From Enhydrobacter aerosaccus (GTDB lineage: Bacteria > Pseudomonadota > Alphaproteobacteria > Reyranellales > Reyranellaceae), in NCBI RefSeq assembly GCF_900167455.1, contig NZ_FUWJ01000005.1, positions 1-64,000 on the forward strand: DNA of 64,000 nt. Reading direction: 5' to 3'. Under the pieces are notes generated by a model. The model was given only the letters and a program-made list of their open reading frames with translations, had not been told where the DNA came from and ran no database searches. The position numbers were made by a program, and so were the translations under genes. Positions 48,185 through 56,591 of the stretch are shown piece by piece. Numbering within the stretch: position 1 is the stretch's first letter; each line of letters begins with the position of its first letter.

Positions 48185-48970
48185 ATGAGCGAACTTTCCG
48201 ACCGGGTGGCGATCGTCACCGGCGGCGCCTCCGGAATCGGCGCCGCGACCGCGAAGCTGCTGCAGGCAGCCGGTGCCACGGTGATCGTGGCCGACATCAA
48301 CGAGGCCAAGGACGGCGCCGGCCGCTTCGTGGCTCACGACGTCACCTCCGAGTCCTCCTGGCAGGCGCTGTTCACGGACGTCCTCGACCGCGAGGGCCGG
48401 CTGGACATCATGGTGAACAATGCCGGCATCAGCGGCAGCCCGGGCAATGTCGAAACGACGACTGTCGAGGAATGGCAGCGTATCCAGGCCATCAACTCCG
48501 ACGGCGTGTTCCTGGGCTGCAGACATGCCGTGGAGGCCATGAAGCGCACCGGATCACGCAAGCCGGCCGTGAAGGGGTCGATCGTCAACATCTCCTCTAT
48601 CGCTGGCCTGATCGGCTCGGCCGGACCGATCGCCTACACCGCCAGCAAAGGAGCGGTACGGCTGCTGACGAAGAGCGTGGCGCTCTACTGCGCCGAAAAG
48701 GGCTACGACATCCGCTGCAATTCGGTGCATCCCGGCGGTGTCGACACGGCGATCTTCAATCCGCTGTGGCAGACGGTCGGCCACGAGCAGGGCAAGGCTT
48801 TCATCGGCGCCCGTCATCCGATCGGCCGCATGGCCGAGCCGACGGAGCTGGGTGAGGTCGTGCTGTTCCTGGCCTCCGATCGGTCGAGCTTCGTCACCGG
48901 CGCCGAGTTCGTGGCCGATGGCGGCATCACCGCCGGCCTGATGAGGAGGGCTGCCCTTGGCGCGTCTTGA
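48185..48970 (+). CDS. SDR-family oxidoreductase (copy 1 of a tandem pair)
   Basis: The 261-residue classical SDR has GGASGIG (13-19), NNAGIS, the SS and YTASKGAVRLL motif with the catalytic Tyr/Lys, and NSVHPGGVDT. I took the start MSELSDRVAIV; an ATG at 48170 is possible, and an ATG at 48131 lies inside the upstream terminator. The two SDRs overlap by 14 bp and share HPG..T and ITAGL/GGLTA endings. Confidence 0.88.
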   Translation: MSELSDRVAIVTGGASGIGAATAKLLQAAGATVIVADINEAKDGAGRFVAHDVTSESSWQALFTDVLDREGRLDIMVNNAGISGSPGNVETTTVEEWQRIQAINSDGVFLGCRHAVEAMKRTGSRKPAVKGSIVNISSIAGLIGSAGPIAYTASKGAVRLLTKSVALYCAEKGYDIRCNSVHPGGVDTAIFNPLWQTVGHEQGKAFIGARHPIGRMAEPTELGEVVLFLASDRSSFVTGAEFVADGGITAGLMRRAALGAS

Positions 48971-49715
48971 GAACAAGGTGGTCCTGCTGAGCGGCGGGGC
49001 TTCGGGTATCGGCGCCGCAACGGCGCGCCTGGTCGTGAACGAAGGCGGCAAGGCCGTGCTGGCCGACCGCGACGAGACAACAGGTCGAGCCCTGGCCGCG
49101 GAACTCGGAGAGGCGGCACTCTTCACTCCTCTAGACGTGACACAGGAATCTTCCTGGCAGGCAGCCGTGACGGCCACGGTCGAGAAATTCGGCGCCCTGC
49201 ACGGGTTGTTGAACTCGGCCGGCATTGGGACGCGCACCGACATCGAGACCTGTTCGCTGGAAGACTACCGGCGCGTCAACGACGTCAACGCCCTCGGCAC
49301 CTTTCTCGGCTGCAAGGCTGCCATCGCGGCAATGAAAGAGTCGGGCGGCGGCTCCATCGTCAATATCTCGTCGGTGCTGGGCCTGCGCGGCGCCTCCTAT
49401 GCCTTGGCCTATTGCGCCAGCAAGGGAGCGGTGCGCCTGCTGACCAAGCACGTGGCCCTTCACTGCGCGCAGATGAAATACAACATCCGCTGCAACTCGG
49501 TGCACCCGGGCTACATCGAGACACCGATGATCGCGCCCCGCCTCGCTCAGGGCGATGGCAATCGCAGCGGCCGACAGGTCCTGGAGGAACTTCATCCGCT
49601 CGGCCGCCTCGGCCGGCCCGACGAGGTTGCCAACATGATCCTGTTCCTGTTGTCCGATGAGTCGAGCTTCTCCACGGGCTCGGAATTCATTTGCGACGGC
49701 GGCCTGACCGCCTAG
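48957..49715 (+). CDS. SDR-family oxidoreductase (copy 2 of a tandem pair)
   Basis: The 252-residue SDR starts at a TTG with AGGAGGG 6 bases upstream; GGASGIG, NSAGIG and YCASKGAVRLL are seen, with NSVHPGYIETPM. It overlaps copy 1 by 14 bp and the two share NSVHPG and SKGAVRLLTK. Both probably oxidise or reduce a hydroxyacyl or alcohol group. Cyclohexanol- and 3alpha-hydroxysteroid-type dehydrogenases are among the closest families by motif. Confidence 0.88.
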   Translation: MARLENKVVLLSGGASGIGAATARLVVNEGGKAVLADRDETTGRALAAELGEAALFTPLDVTQESSWQAAVTATVEKFGALHGLLNSAGIGTRTDIETCSLEDYRRVNDVNALGTFLGCKAAIAAMKESGGGSIVNISSVLGLRGASYALAYCASKGAVRLLTKHVALHCAQMKYNIRCNSVHPGYIETPMIAPRLAQGDGNRSGRQVLEELHPLGRLGRPDEVANMILFLLSDESSFSTGSEFICDGGLTA

Positions 49716-50119
49716 CGTTCCCGTTAAATAAACGGAAATTAAACGGGACGAGGGGCGCAGGTCTGCTGCTTGCCTTGCCGTGCAGGACCTAGGATTCCGG
49801 CACGCGCACCCGTCGGCCAAGCCGCCGCTCTCGTCGTCCGATGTTCTCCGGCGCGAGTCCTTGTCGCCGCCGCATGCGTTCCCGAATTCCCGAAATCGAT
49901 CAATCTCAAGGACTTGCGGCCAGTTTCGGGAATTCTGGAATGCAGGGACGCCCGGGACGGAAGGGTGCGGCGACAATCTCATTGCGATAATATTGCGTAT
50001 ATCGCAACATCAGTCAAGATCCTGAGCCTGTTCGACGGGTACACGCACATAGGCCGCCGCTCGTTATCGTGCCATTGTCCGACGCGACGGGGCGTACGGG
50101 GACACGGGGAGACGGGGGA
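49716..50119. other. 404-bp intergenic region with three inverted repeats
   Basis: No gene is supported. Inverted repeats are TCCCGTT/AACGGGA (49719-49748), the perfect 12-bp pair GAATTCCCGAAA (49884-49895) with TTTCGGGAATTC (49924-49935), and TTGCGATA (49982-49989) with TATCGCAA (50000-50007). The last could be an operator for the Tat-exported binding-protein gene that starts at 50120. Confidence 0.6.
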
Positions 50120-51109
50120 ATGGTAGCAGGCGTCGGACGACGGCATTTCATTTCTGCGCTCGGCGGAACGGCGCTCGCCCTGCCCCTCACAGCCCAAGCA
50201 CAGCAACCCGCCAAACCGGCCCGAATCGGCTTTCTCTATCCCGGTGTGAGCGCAGTCGCAGTGTCGCGGATAAAGGCGCTGCGCCTGGGCCTGGAGGCCA
50301 TGGGTTACGGCATCGACCAAGTGGAGATCATCGACCATTCGTCACAAGGCGACCCGGGCAAGCTTCCCGGACTTGCGGCGGACCTGGTCGCTCGCAAGGT
50401 CGACGTCATCGTTCCGATCAGCCCGGCCGGCGTGCGGACCGCGAAATCCGCCACCACGACCATCCCGATCGTCGCCAACGATCTCGAAAGCGATCCGGTC
50501 GCCAGCGGCTTCGTCGCCAGCCTTGCCCGTCCCGGCGGCAACATCACCGGGGTCTTTTCCGATTTCCCGGACTTCGGCACCAAGTGGCTCGAGATCCTCA
50601 AGGAAGCGCTGCCCAACCTGACCAAGGTGGTGGTGATGCGCGATCCGGCAACAGCCCCGACGCAGTTGGATGCCGTTACGGCGGCGGCACGCCTGCTCCG
50701 GGTCAGGCTGGACGTTGTCGACGTGCGCGCCATCGCCGAACTTCGACACGCTTTCGAGATTGCCGCCGGCCACAAGCCGGACGCCGTCATCGTGCTTGCC
50801 TCGCCGCTGTTCGGGACCGAGCCGAAGCTGATAGCCGATCTTGCGCTCGACCATCGCCTTCCGACCGTCACGCTGTTCTCGGAGATCGCACGCGCCGGCG
50901 GGCTACTCTCCTATGGTCCCGATCTGCTCGAGACCTTCCGGCAGACCGGCACCATGGCAGGCAAGGTTCTGCGCGGCCAGAAGCCGGCCGACCTTCCGGT
51001 GGAGCGGCCGACGAAATTCGAGATGATCGTCAACCAGCGTACGGCCAAGGCACTCGGCATCACCCTTCCCAATGCCGTCCTGCTGCATGCCGACGAGGTG
51101 ATCGAGTAA
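50120..51109 (+). CDS. Tat-exported ABC substrate-binding protein (TrpX/YtgA-like family)
   Basis: The 329-residue protein begins MVAGVGRRHFISALGG, a Tat signal, followed by TAQAQQPAKPARIGFLYPG. Its fold is that of the ABC-type uncharacterised binding proteins (PF04392, TrpX-like): VDVIVPISPAGVRTAKSATTTIPIV, GSGFVASLARPGGNITG and NAVLLHADEVIE. The start has GGGGGA upstream. No permease or ATPase gene adjoins it, which is frequent for this family in alphaproteobacteria. Confidence 0.86.
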   Translation: MVAGVGRRHFISALGGTALALPLTAQAQQPAKPARIGFLYPGVSAVAVSRIKALRLGLEAMGYGIDQVEIIDHSSQGDPGKLPGLAADLVARKVDVIVPISPAGVRTAKSATTTIPIVANDLESDPVASGFVASLARPGGNITGVFSDFPDFGTKWLEILKEALPNLTKVVVMRDPATAPTQLDAVTAAARLLRVRLDVVDVRAIAELRHAFEIAAGHKPDAVIVLASPLFGTEPKLIADLALDHRLPTVTLFSEIARAGGLLSYGPDLLETFRQTGTMAGKVLRGQKPADLPVERPTKFEMIVNQRTAKALGITLPNAVLLHADEVIE

Positions 51110-51178
51110 GGGCCAGCCGGTCGCCTTGGCGGTCTCCGACCGCCAAGGAACAACCGCCGCGGCAACCCGCGGTCTGGA

Positions 51179-51427
51179 TCAGCGGCTCGGCAGAGCGACC
51201 TTGCCGTCCTTCAGCGCCTGTTCGAGGACCGGGATCGATCCCTTGGGATCGGTCGCGCACTTCGACATCGCTTCCGGGACCGCGGCCGCCGGCGTGGTGT
51301 TGGGCGCAATCGACGCGCGATAGGCCTGGCTGAGCTTGTTGCAATAGTCGACATCGCTCGACTGGGCGAAGGCACTCGGGGAAAGCAACGCAGCAGTGCC
51401 AACTACAATCAGGATACGTCGGAACAT
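51179..51427 (-). CDS. Small secreted protein of unknown function
   Basis: The 82-residue protein has a signal peptide (MFRRILIVVGTAALLSPSAFA, cut before QSS) and a short mature domain with two cysteines (CNKLSQAY and SKCATDP) that could form a disulfide. No family is recognised. It lies alone between the binding protein and the hydrolase. Confidence 0.7.
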   Translation of the reverse strand: MFRRILIVVGTAALLSPSAFAQSSDVDYCNKLSQAYRASIAPNTTPAAAVPEAMSKCATDPKGSIPVLEQALKDGKVALPSR

Positions 51428-51554
51428 GTCTCGTCTCCTCCCTTATGGATCTTGCAAAAGGGAGTGTACGCAGATGCCCGTTCGGATCAAGCACGCTACC
51501 TGCAATTTAGTCCAACTCCAGCAGAAGCCGGGCCGAGGGCTTGGTGGTTCTTGG

Positions 51555-52436
51555 CTACCTCATGCCGGTGATCGAGGCGCTGACGGCGCGCGGATCGCGC
51601 TTGGGCCACCGACCCGCCTCGACCTGGCCGATGAAGTCGCCGACGATGCGGTTGAACTGATCGGGGTCCTCGAGATTGATGGTGTGGCCGCAGTTCGGCA
51701 TCACCGACAGCGCCGCACTTGGGATCTCGCGCTTCATCAGCAATGCCGGCGCCAGACAGGGCCAGTCCTCGTCCCCGGTCAGGATCAGCGTCGGCACGGT
51801 CAGGCCGCGCATCGGCCCGATCAGATCGTAGAGCGAGGGCCTCTGGCCCTGGCAGCCGATCTGCGTATTCGCCGATCCCAACGCCGAGTGCTCGCCCAGC
51901 GCCTTCTTGAATTCGGCGAAGCCGCGCGGATCCTTGTTCTCGAACTGCACCCGCGTCGGCCCATAGGCGTACTTCTCGGCAAAGGCCGGCATCCCCTCCG
52001 TCAGCAACGCCTTTGCCACCACCTCGACCTCGGCCTTGAAGCGCGCCTGCTGGTCCTTCTCGGCGCCGTAGCCGACGCCGGCCACGACCAGCGAGCGGGC
52101 TCGCGTTGGATGCCGGAAGCCGAAATGGAGGCTGGCGAAGCCGCCCATCGACAGGCCGACCACATGCGCCTTGTCGATCTTGAGATGATCCAGGACCGCG
52201 AGGATGTCATCTGTCGCACGGTTCTGCGAATAGCTCTCCGGCTTCTCGGGTACGTCCGAGGGCGGATAGCCGCGCGCCCCGTAGGTGATGCAGCGATAGC
52301 GCTGGCCGAAATGGCGCATCTGCATTTCCCACGAACGATGATCGGCGGCGAATTCATGGACGAAGATGATGGGCGCGCCTGTCCCCACCTCTTCGTAATA
52401 GAGCTTCACGCCATCATCCGTCGTTGCGTACGGCAT
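51555..52436 (-). CDS. Alpha/beta hydrolase (3-oxoadipate enol-lactonase-like)
   Basis: The 293-residue hydrolase has IIFVHEF (oxyanion), GLSMGGFASL with nucleophile Ser96, LTGDEDWPCLAP and NCGHTINLEDP with the catalytic His. The N-terminus MPYATTDDGVKLYYEEVGTG is typical of this esterase/enol-lactonase group. It lies 22 bp after the ABC ATPase and so may process an imported ester or lactone. Confidence 0.86.
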   Translation of the reverse strand: MPYATTDDGVKLYYEEVGTGAPIIFVHEFAADHRSWEMQMRHFGQRYRCITYGARGYPPSDVPEKPESYSQNRATDDILAVLDHLKIDKAHVVGLSMGGFASLHFGFRHPTRARSLVVAGVGYGAEKDQQARFKAEVEVVAKALLTEGMPAFAEKYAYGPTRVQFENKDPRGFAEFKKALGEHSALGSANTQIGCQGQRPSLYDLIGPMRGLTVPTLILTGDEDWPCLAPALLMKREIPSAALSVMPNCGHTINLEDPDQFNRIVGDFIGQVEAGRWPKRDPRAVSASITGMR

Positions 52437-52458
52437 CGTTTCCCCCGGACCGGTTGCT

Positions 52459-53220
52459 TCAGTCGAAATCGCGCTCGGCGCCGATCAGTCCGCGCAGTTC
52501 GCGCGCCAGCGCCGTGAACTCGGCCGATTGTTGCGTCCTCGGGCGGGGCAGGTCCACCCTGACGTCGGCCGCGATCTTGCCCGGCCGCGGCGTGAAGACG
52601 AGGATGCGGTCAGCCAGCAGCAGCGCCTCGTCGATCGAGTGGGTGACGAACAGCACCGTCGTGCGCTGCTTCTCCCAGATCTGGAGCAGTTCGTCTTGCA
52701 ACCGTCCGCGGGTCTGGGCATCGAGCGCGCCGAACGGCTCGTCCATCAGCAGCGCCTTGGGATTGGTCGTCAGCGCACGGGCGATGCCGACGCGCTGCCG
52801 CATACCTCCCGACAGCTCGTGCGGATAGCGATCGCCGAAGCCGGTCAGGCCGGTCATCTCGATGAAGCCGCGTGCCCGCTCGCGCCGTTCGCCGGCGGCC
52901 ACGCCCCGCGCCTTCATGTTGAACTCGACGTTCTTCTGCACCGTCATCCAGGGGAAGAGCCCATGATCCTGGAAGACGATGGCAGCGTCGGGTGACGGCC
53001 CGTCCAGCTCACGGCCGGCAACGGCGATCTGTCCCGAGCTCGGCCTTTCGAGTCCAGCCAGCAATTGCAGCAGGGTGGACTTGCCGCAGCCCGAACGTCC
53101 GAGCAGGCAGACAAAACTGCCTTCGTCGCACAGGAAGTTGATGCCGCGCAGGGCTTCCACCTGGCCGGTCTTGCCCGGGTAGATCTTCCCGACATTCACG
53201 CATTCGATGAATCGGTTCAT
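52459..53220 (-). CDS. ABC transporter ATPase (nitrate/sulfonate/taurine type)
   Basis: The 253-residue ATPase has Walker A GRSGCGKS (41-48), the Q-loop VFQDHGLFPWMTV, signature LSGGMRQRVGIARAL and Walker B ALLMDEPFGALD. These match TauB/SsuB/NrtD. The ATG overlaps the permease stop (ATGA). Confidence 0.92.
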   Translation of the reverse strand: MNRFIECVNVGKIYPGKTGQVEALRGINFLCDEGSFVCLLGRSGCGKSTLLQLLAGLERPSSGQIAVAGRELDGPSPDAAIVFQDHGLFPWMTVQKNVEFNMKARGVAAGERRERARGFIEMTGLTGFGDRYPHELSGGMRQRVGIARALTTNPKALLMDEPFGALDAQTRGRLQDELLQIWEKQRTTVLFVTHSIDEALLLADRILVFTPRPGKIAADVRVDLPRPRTQQSAEFTALARELRGLIGAERDFD

Positions 53221-53978
53221 TCGTTGGTGGCCGTCAGGCCCTCCTGCCAGCGGCAAGCACGACTGCGCGCCAGGCGCACCAGTTGATCGGCCAGCAGGCC
53301 GATGGCACCGATCACGATGATGCCGGCGAAGATGAGATCGGACCGGAAGGTAAGCTGGGCATTGAGGATCATGTAGCCTAGCCCCGACTTGACGGCGATC
53401 ATCTCGGCCGTGACCACGGTCAGCCAGCCGGCTCCGACCGCGAGCCGCAGGCCCGTGAAGATGGCCGGCAGCGAGGCCGGAAGGATGATGTCCTTCATCA
53501 CCAGGAACTCGCCGGCTCGCGCCGCCCGCGCCACCTTGATCAGCGTCCGCTCGATGCCGCGCACGCCGAAGATGGTGTTGATCAAGAGCGGCCACAGGCC
53601 GGACAGGAAGATCAACGCGATCGCCGGCTTGTCCCCGATACCGAGGAACAGGATCGCCAGCGGGATCAGGGAAATCGGCGGCACCGACCGGAAGATCTGG
53701 ATCGACCAGTCCGTCAGCATGTCGAGCAGGCGGTAGCGGCCGATCATGAGACCGAGCGGGACCGCGACCAGGAACGACAGGCCGATGCCGACGAGCACGC
53801 GGCCGACGCTGGACAAGGCATGGTCCAGCACCGTCGCGGTATCGTTGACGAACACCAGCGCCACCTTCTCCGGCGACGGCAGCAGGACCGGGGGATACAC
53901 CTTCAACTGAACGGCGACTTCCCAGGCGATGAGAAGCAGCGCCAGGGGCATGAGCCCCAGCGCACGACGCAACTGCAT
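53217..53978 (-). CDS. ABC transporter permease (nitrate/sulfonate/taurine type)
   Basis: The 253-residue permease has about six helices and the EAA loop region AARAGEFLVMKDIILPASLPAIFTGLRLAVGAGW, as in TauC/SsuC. Its start shares one base with the binding-protein stop (TGATG). The long upstream frame lies within the binding-protein gene. Confidence 0.92.
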   Translation of the reverse strand: MQLRRALGLMPLALLLIAWEVAVQLKVYPPVLLPSPEKVALVFVNDTATVLDHALSSVGRVLVGIGLSFLVAVPLGLMIGRYRLLDMLTDWSIQIFRSVPPISLIPLAILFLGIGDKPAIALIFLSGLWPLLINTIFGVRGIERTLIKVARAARAGEFLVMKDIILPASLPAIFTGLRLAVGAGWLTVVTAEMIAVKSGLGYMILNAQLTFRSDLIFAGIIVIGAIGLLADQLVRLARSRACRWQEGLTATNE

Positions 53979-54907
53979 CAGACGTAGCCGAGGTTGAGGA
54001 AGCTGCCCCAGTCGGGCTCCTTGTCGAGCATCTTGTCGTCGACCATCATTTTGGCCAGCGCCTTCAGGCCGTTGACGAACGGGGCACCCGACTCGGCGCT
54101 GAAGAACAGGTTCTTGGTCGAAAGCTCGGCCACCTCCTTGGTCATCTTGAACTGCTTGATCGTCGTCTCGATGGCGATCGAGGGATCCGACGCCATCTTC
54201 TGCGTCGCCTTCACATGCGCCTGAACCATCTTCTTGGTCAGGTCGGGGTCGGCCTTGGTGAATTTCTCCGAGGCGACGAAGCCGAGGTTGGTCTTGCCCA
54301 TCGGGGAATCGTACGGCACCCACAGCCGCTTGCCCCAGCCGTTGATCTCGGCCAGCGCGGCATAGGGCTCGAAACAGCAGATCGCGGCGACGTCCCCGCG
54401 CATCAAGGGCACCGGCTGGTCCTGGTTGTCCATGAAGGCGAGGTCGACCTTGCCGAAGACCCCTTCTTGCTTGAGCTTCCAGTTGAGCGAGACGAGACCG
54501 ATCGAACCGTTCTGCACCGCGATCTTCTTGCCGACCAGATCCTTGAAGCTCGAGATCGAGGGTTGGGCCAACACCATCCAGCCGCCGTCGCAGCCATTGG
54601 CCAGGACCTGCATCGGGAAGCCCTTGGTGGCGACCTGCATGGTGGCTGAGAGTCCGCCATTGCCGATATCGACGTCGCCCGAGGCGACAGCCTGCATGCG
54701 CTGCACCAGCGACGGGAACATCACCAGTTCGAGATCGATGCCCTCCGGCTTCAGGAGGTCCGGCATCAGGAAGGCGGCATTGGTCGTGGTGGTGAAGGCA
54801 GTCCCCATCTTCACCTTGCGCAGATTCTGCCCAAGCGAACTGCGCGAAACGATGGCGGGTGCCGCCAAAGAAGCAGCGGCGGCGACGATCAAACGGCGGC
54901 GTAACAT
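53978..54907 (-). CDS. ABC substrate-binding protein (NMT1/TauA-like)
   Basis: The 309-residue protein has an Arg-rich signal (MLRRRLIVAAAASLAAPAIV, Tat- or Sec-like) and an NMT1-like periplasmic binding fold: GTAFTTTTNAAFLMPDLLKPEGIDLE, QNGSIGLVSLNWKLKQ and CCFEPYAAL. It is the first gene of the leftward SBP-permease-ATPase-hydrolase set, with GGGGAG about 9 bases upstream of the start. Ligand unknown: sulfonates, thiamine precursors and aromatic acids are all known for this family. Confidence 0.88.
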   Translation of the reverse strand: MLRRRLIVAAAASLAAPAIVSRSSLGQNLRKVKMGTAFTTTTNAAFLMPDLLKPEGIDLELVMFPSLVQRMQAVASGDVDIGNGGLSATMQVATKGFPMQVLANGCDGGWMVLAQPSISSFKDLVGKKIAVQNGSIGLVSLNWKLKQEGVFGKVDLAFMDNQDQPVPLMRGDVAAICCFEPYAALAEINGWGKRLWVPYDSPMGKTNLGFVASEKFTKADPDLTKKMVQAHVKATQKMASDPSIAIETTIKQFKMTKEVAELSTKNLFFSAESGAPFVNGLKALAKMMVDDKMLDKEPDWGSFLNLGYV

Positions 54908-55024
54908 GCGATGTATCTCCCCAGGAGGCTCGGCGTTGATTGAATGCAAGGCGCGCGCCAATCCCTAGAAAGCTTCATGCGCACCGCCTGCCGAATTGGG
55001 CACGGTGGTGCTAGGGTGGGTTTC

Positions 55025-55774
55025 ATGAGCGAGATCGGTACCGGACTGCAAAACGCCACAGGCATTCGCAACGCGCTGGCCCGCGCCGGCTATGCCTTCG
55101 TCGAGGCCTCGGACATGCGCGCCGCGCTGGGGCGCTTTGGCACCTTGGCCGACTGGGCGGCCTTCGCCGACAGCTGGAACGACCTCGGCCTCGACACCTA
55201 CATGGGCGATGGCGGCCGCTATCGTCGGCGCCGCTTCGGGGTCTTCGCGGCCCCGCGCCAAGGCCAGATCGTCCGCGCACCCCACCAGCCTCATTACCAG
55301 AGCGTCAACTACAATACGCTGAATGGCGGCATCGAGCGCTGGTTCGAACCCATCAAGCCCGAGATCAGCGAAGGCCCGAGCTTCCGCACCGTCCTCGAGT
55401 ACGCCCGCGCGCTATTCAGCCGCCTCGTCCCCGAAACGGCGGAATGGCATGTCGAGACCCATCAGTTCCGCATCGAGGCCCGCACCGGGGAACACGGCAA
55501 GCCGACGCCCGAGGGCATGCACCGCGACGGCGTCGACTACGTGATGGTGCTGCTGGTCGCCCGCCGCAATATCATGAGCGGCACGACGACGATCCACGAT
55601 CTCGACAAGCGCACGCTCGGCAGCTTCACCCTTACCGATCCGCTCGATGCGGCGCTGGTCGACGATTCGCGCTGCTATCACGGCGTGACGCCGGTGGTGC
55701 CGGAGAATCCAGCCCAGCCGGCCTATCGCGATGTGCTGGTGGTGACCTTCAGGAAGAAGACTGCCGCTTCCTGA
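55025..55774 (+). CDS. 2-oxoglutarate/Fe(II) dioxygenase of the amino-acid hydroxylase type (PF10014)
   Basis: The 249-residue protein resembles the 2OG-Fe dioxygenase family that includes L-isoleucine 4-hydroxylase from Bacillus thuringiensis. The metal triad is H166 and D168 (GMHRDGVDY) and H219 (CYHGVTPV), and the spacing of 53 residues between the first and last His equals that recalled for the Bacillus enzyme (H159, D161, H212). MVLLVARRNIMSGTTTIHD follows the first ligand as in the family. It diverges from the NMT1-like ABC set. The start MSEIGTGLQ at 55025 was chosen because the upstream frame lies in the promoter gap. The substrate, probably a free amino acid, is unknown. Confidence 0.82.
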   Translation: MSEIGTGLQNATGIRNALARAGYAFVEASDMRAALGRFGTLADWAAFADSWNDLGLDTYMGDGGRYRRRRFGVFAAPRQGQIVRAPHQPHYQSVNYNTLNGGIERWFEPIKPEISEGPSFRTVLEYARALFSRLVPETAEWHVETHQFRIEARTGEHGKPTPEGMHRDGVDYVMVLLVARRNIMSGTTTIHDLDKRTLGSFTLTDPLDAALVDDSRCYHGVTPVVPENPAQPAYRDVLVVTFRKKTAAS

Positions 55775-55793
55775 CCGATCTCGCCGTCCAACC

Positions 55794-56591
55794 TCAGTTG
55801 GGCTTCGCGCTCGCATAGATCGAGCGGAGGTCTTCCGGCGAAACGTCCCGCGCCGGCTTGTCCACGACGATGCGGCCCGCCTGCATGCCGATGATCCGGT
55901 CGGCCATCTTCAAGGCATGGTCGACATGATGCAGGCTGCAGAGCACCGTGATCCCATAGTCGCGGGCGACGCGCCCGAGGACCTGCATCACCAGCAAGGC
56001 CGATTCCGGATCCAGGCTGGCGATCGGTTCGTCGGCAATGATGGCATGACTCTGTTGCGCCAGGGCCCGGGCAATGGCGACACGCTGCTGCTGGCCGCCC
56101 GAAAGCCCGTCCACCCGTCGATAGGCAAAGTCGAGCATGCCGACAGCGTCGAGGCAGCCCAACGCAAGCTGACGATCGGCTTTGGAGAAGGATCGGCAGG
56201 TAACGCGCCATAACGGTGCGCTGGCGAGGCGTCCGGTGAGGACATTGTCCAGGGCCGACAGACGCTTGATGAGGTTGAACTGCTGAAAGACGAAGCCGAT
56301 GCGGGAGCGGAGCTGCGCCAGCCCTCTCCGATCCAGCGTGTTTACGCAGAGGCCTTCATAGTGGACCGTTCCCGCGGAAAGTTCGGTAAGCCGCGTGATG
56401 CAGCGGAACAGCGTCGATTTCCCCGATCCGCTTGGCCCGAGGACGACCGCGAACTCCCCCTTGCCGACGTCGAAGGAAACCTGACGGAGGATTTGCGTAC
56501 CGCCGTAGGATTTGCCGACATCGCGAAGGCTCAGGACGATGTCGCGGTCGACGGCGAGCGACGCCGAAGGCGCAAGAGCGTGGTCAAACAC
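55794..56591 (-). CDS. phnC: PhnC-type phosphonate ABC transporter ATPase
   Basis: The 265-residue ATPase has Walker A GPSGSGKS (52-59), the PhnC-typical FNLIKRLSALDNVLTGRL after the Q-loop VFQQ, signature LSGGQQQRVAIARAL and Walker B IIADEPIASLDP. FQQFNLIKRLS.LDNVL is diagnostic of PhnC/HtxD/PtxA. I took the GTG at 56591, since GGGGAGA lies about 6 bases upstream; an ATG at 56606 is the alternative. It overlaps phnE by 8 bp. In this operon it would energise uptake of a phosphonate or phosphite/hypophosphite-like anion. Confidence 0.9.
   Translation of the reverse strand: MFDHALAPSASLAVDRDIVLSLRDVGKSYGGTQILRQVSFDVGKGEFAVVLGPSGSGKSTLFRCITRLTELSAGTVHYEGLCVNTLDRRGLAQLRSRIGFVFQQFNLIKRLSALDNVLTGRLASAPLWRVTCRSFSKADRQLALGCLDAVGMLDFAYRRVDGLSGGQQQRVAIARALAQQSHAIIADEPIASLDPESALLVMQVLGRVARDYGITVLCSLHHVDHALKMADRIIGMQAGRIVVDKPARDVSPEDLRSIYASAKPN

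Noticed and set aside
43508-48526. Minus-strand open frame of 1672 codons opposite the Liv/ligase/binding-protein genes
   Set aside because: It is a shadow produced by GC-rich third positions. The plus strand carries clear LivF, ligase and binding-protein genes with ribosome-binding sites and motifs; the minus frame shows only His/Asp/Arg/Leu-rich sequence without domains.
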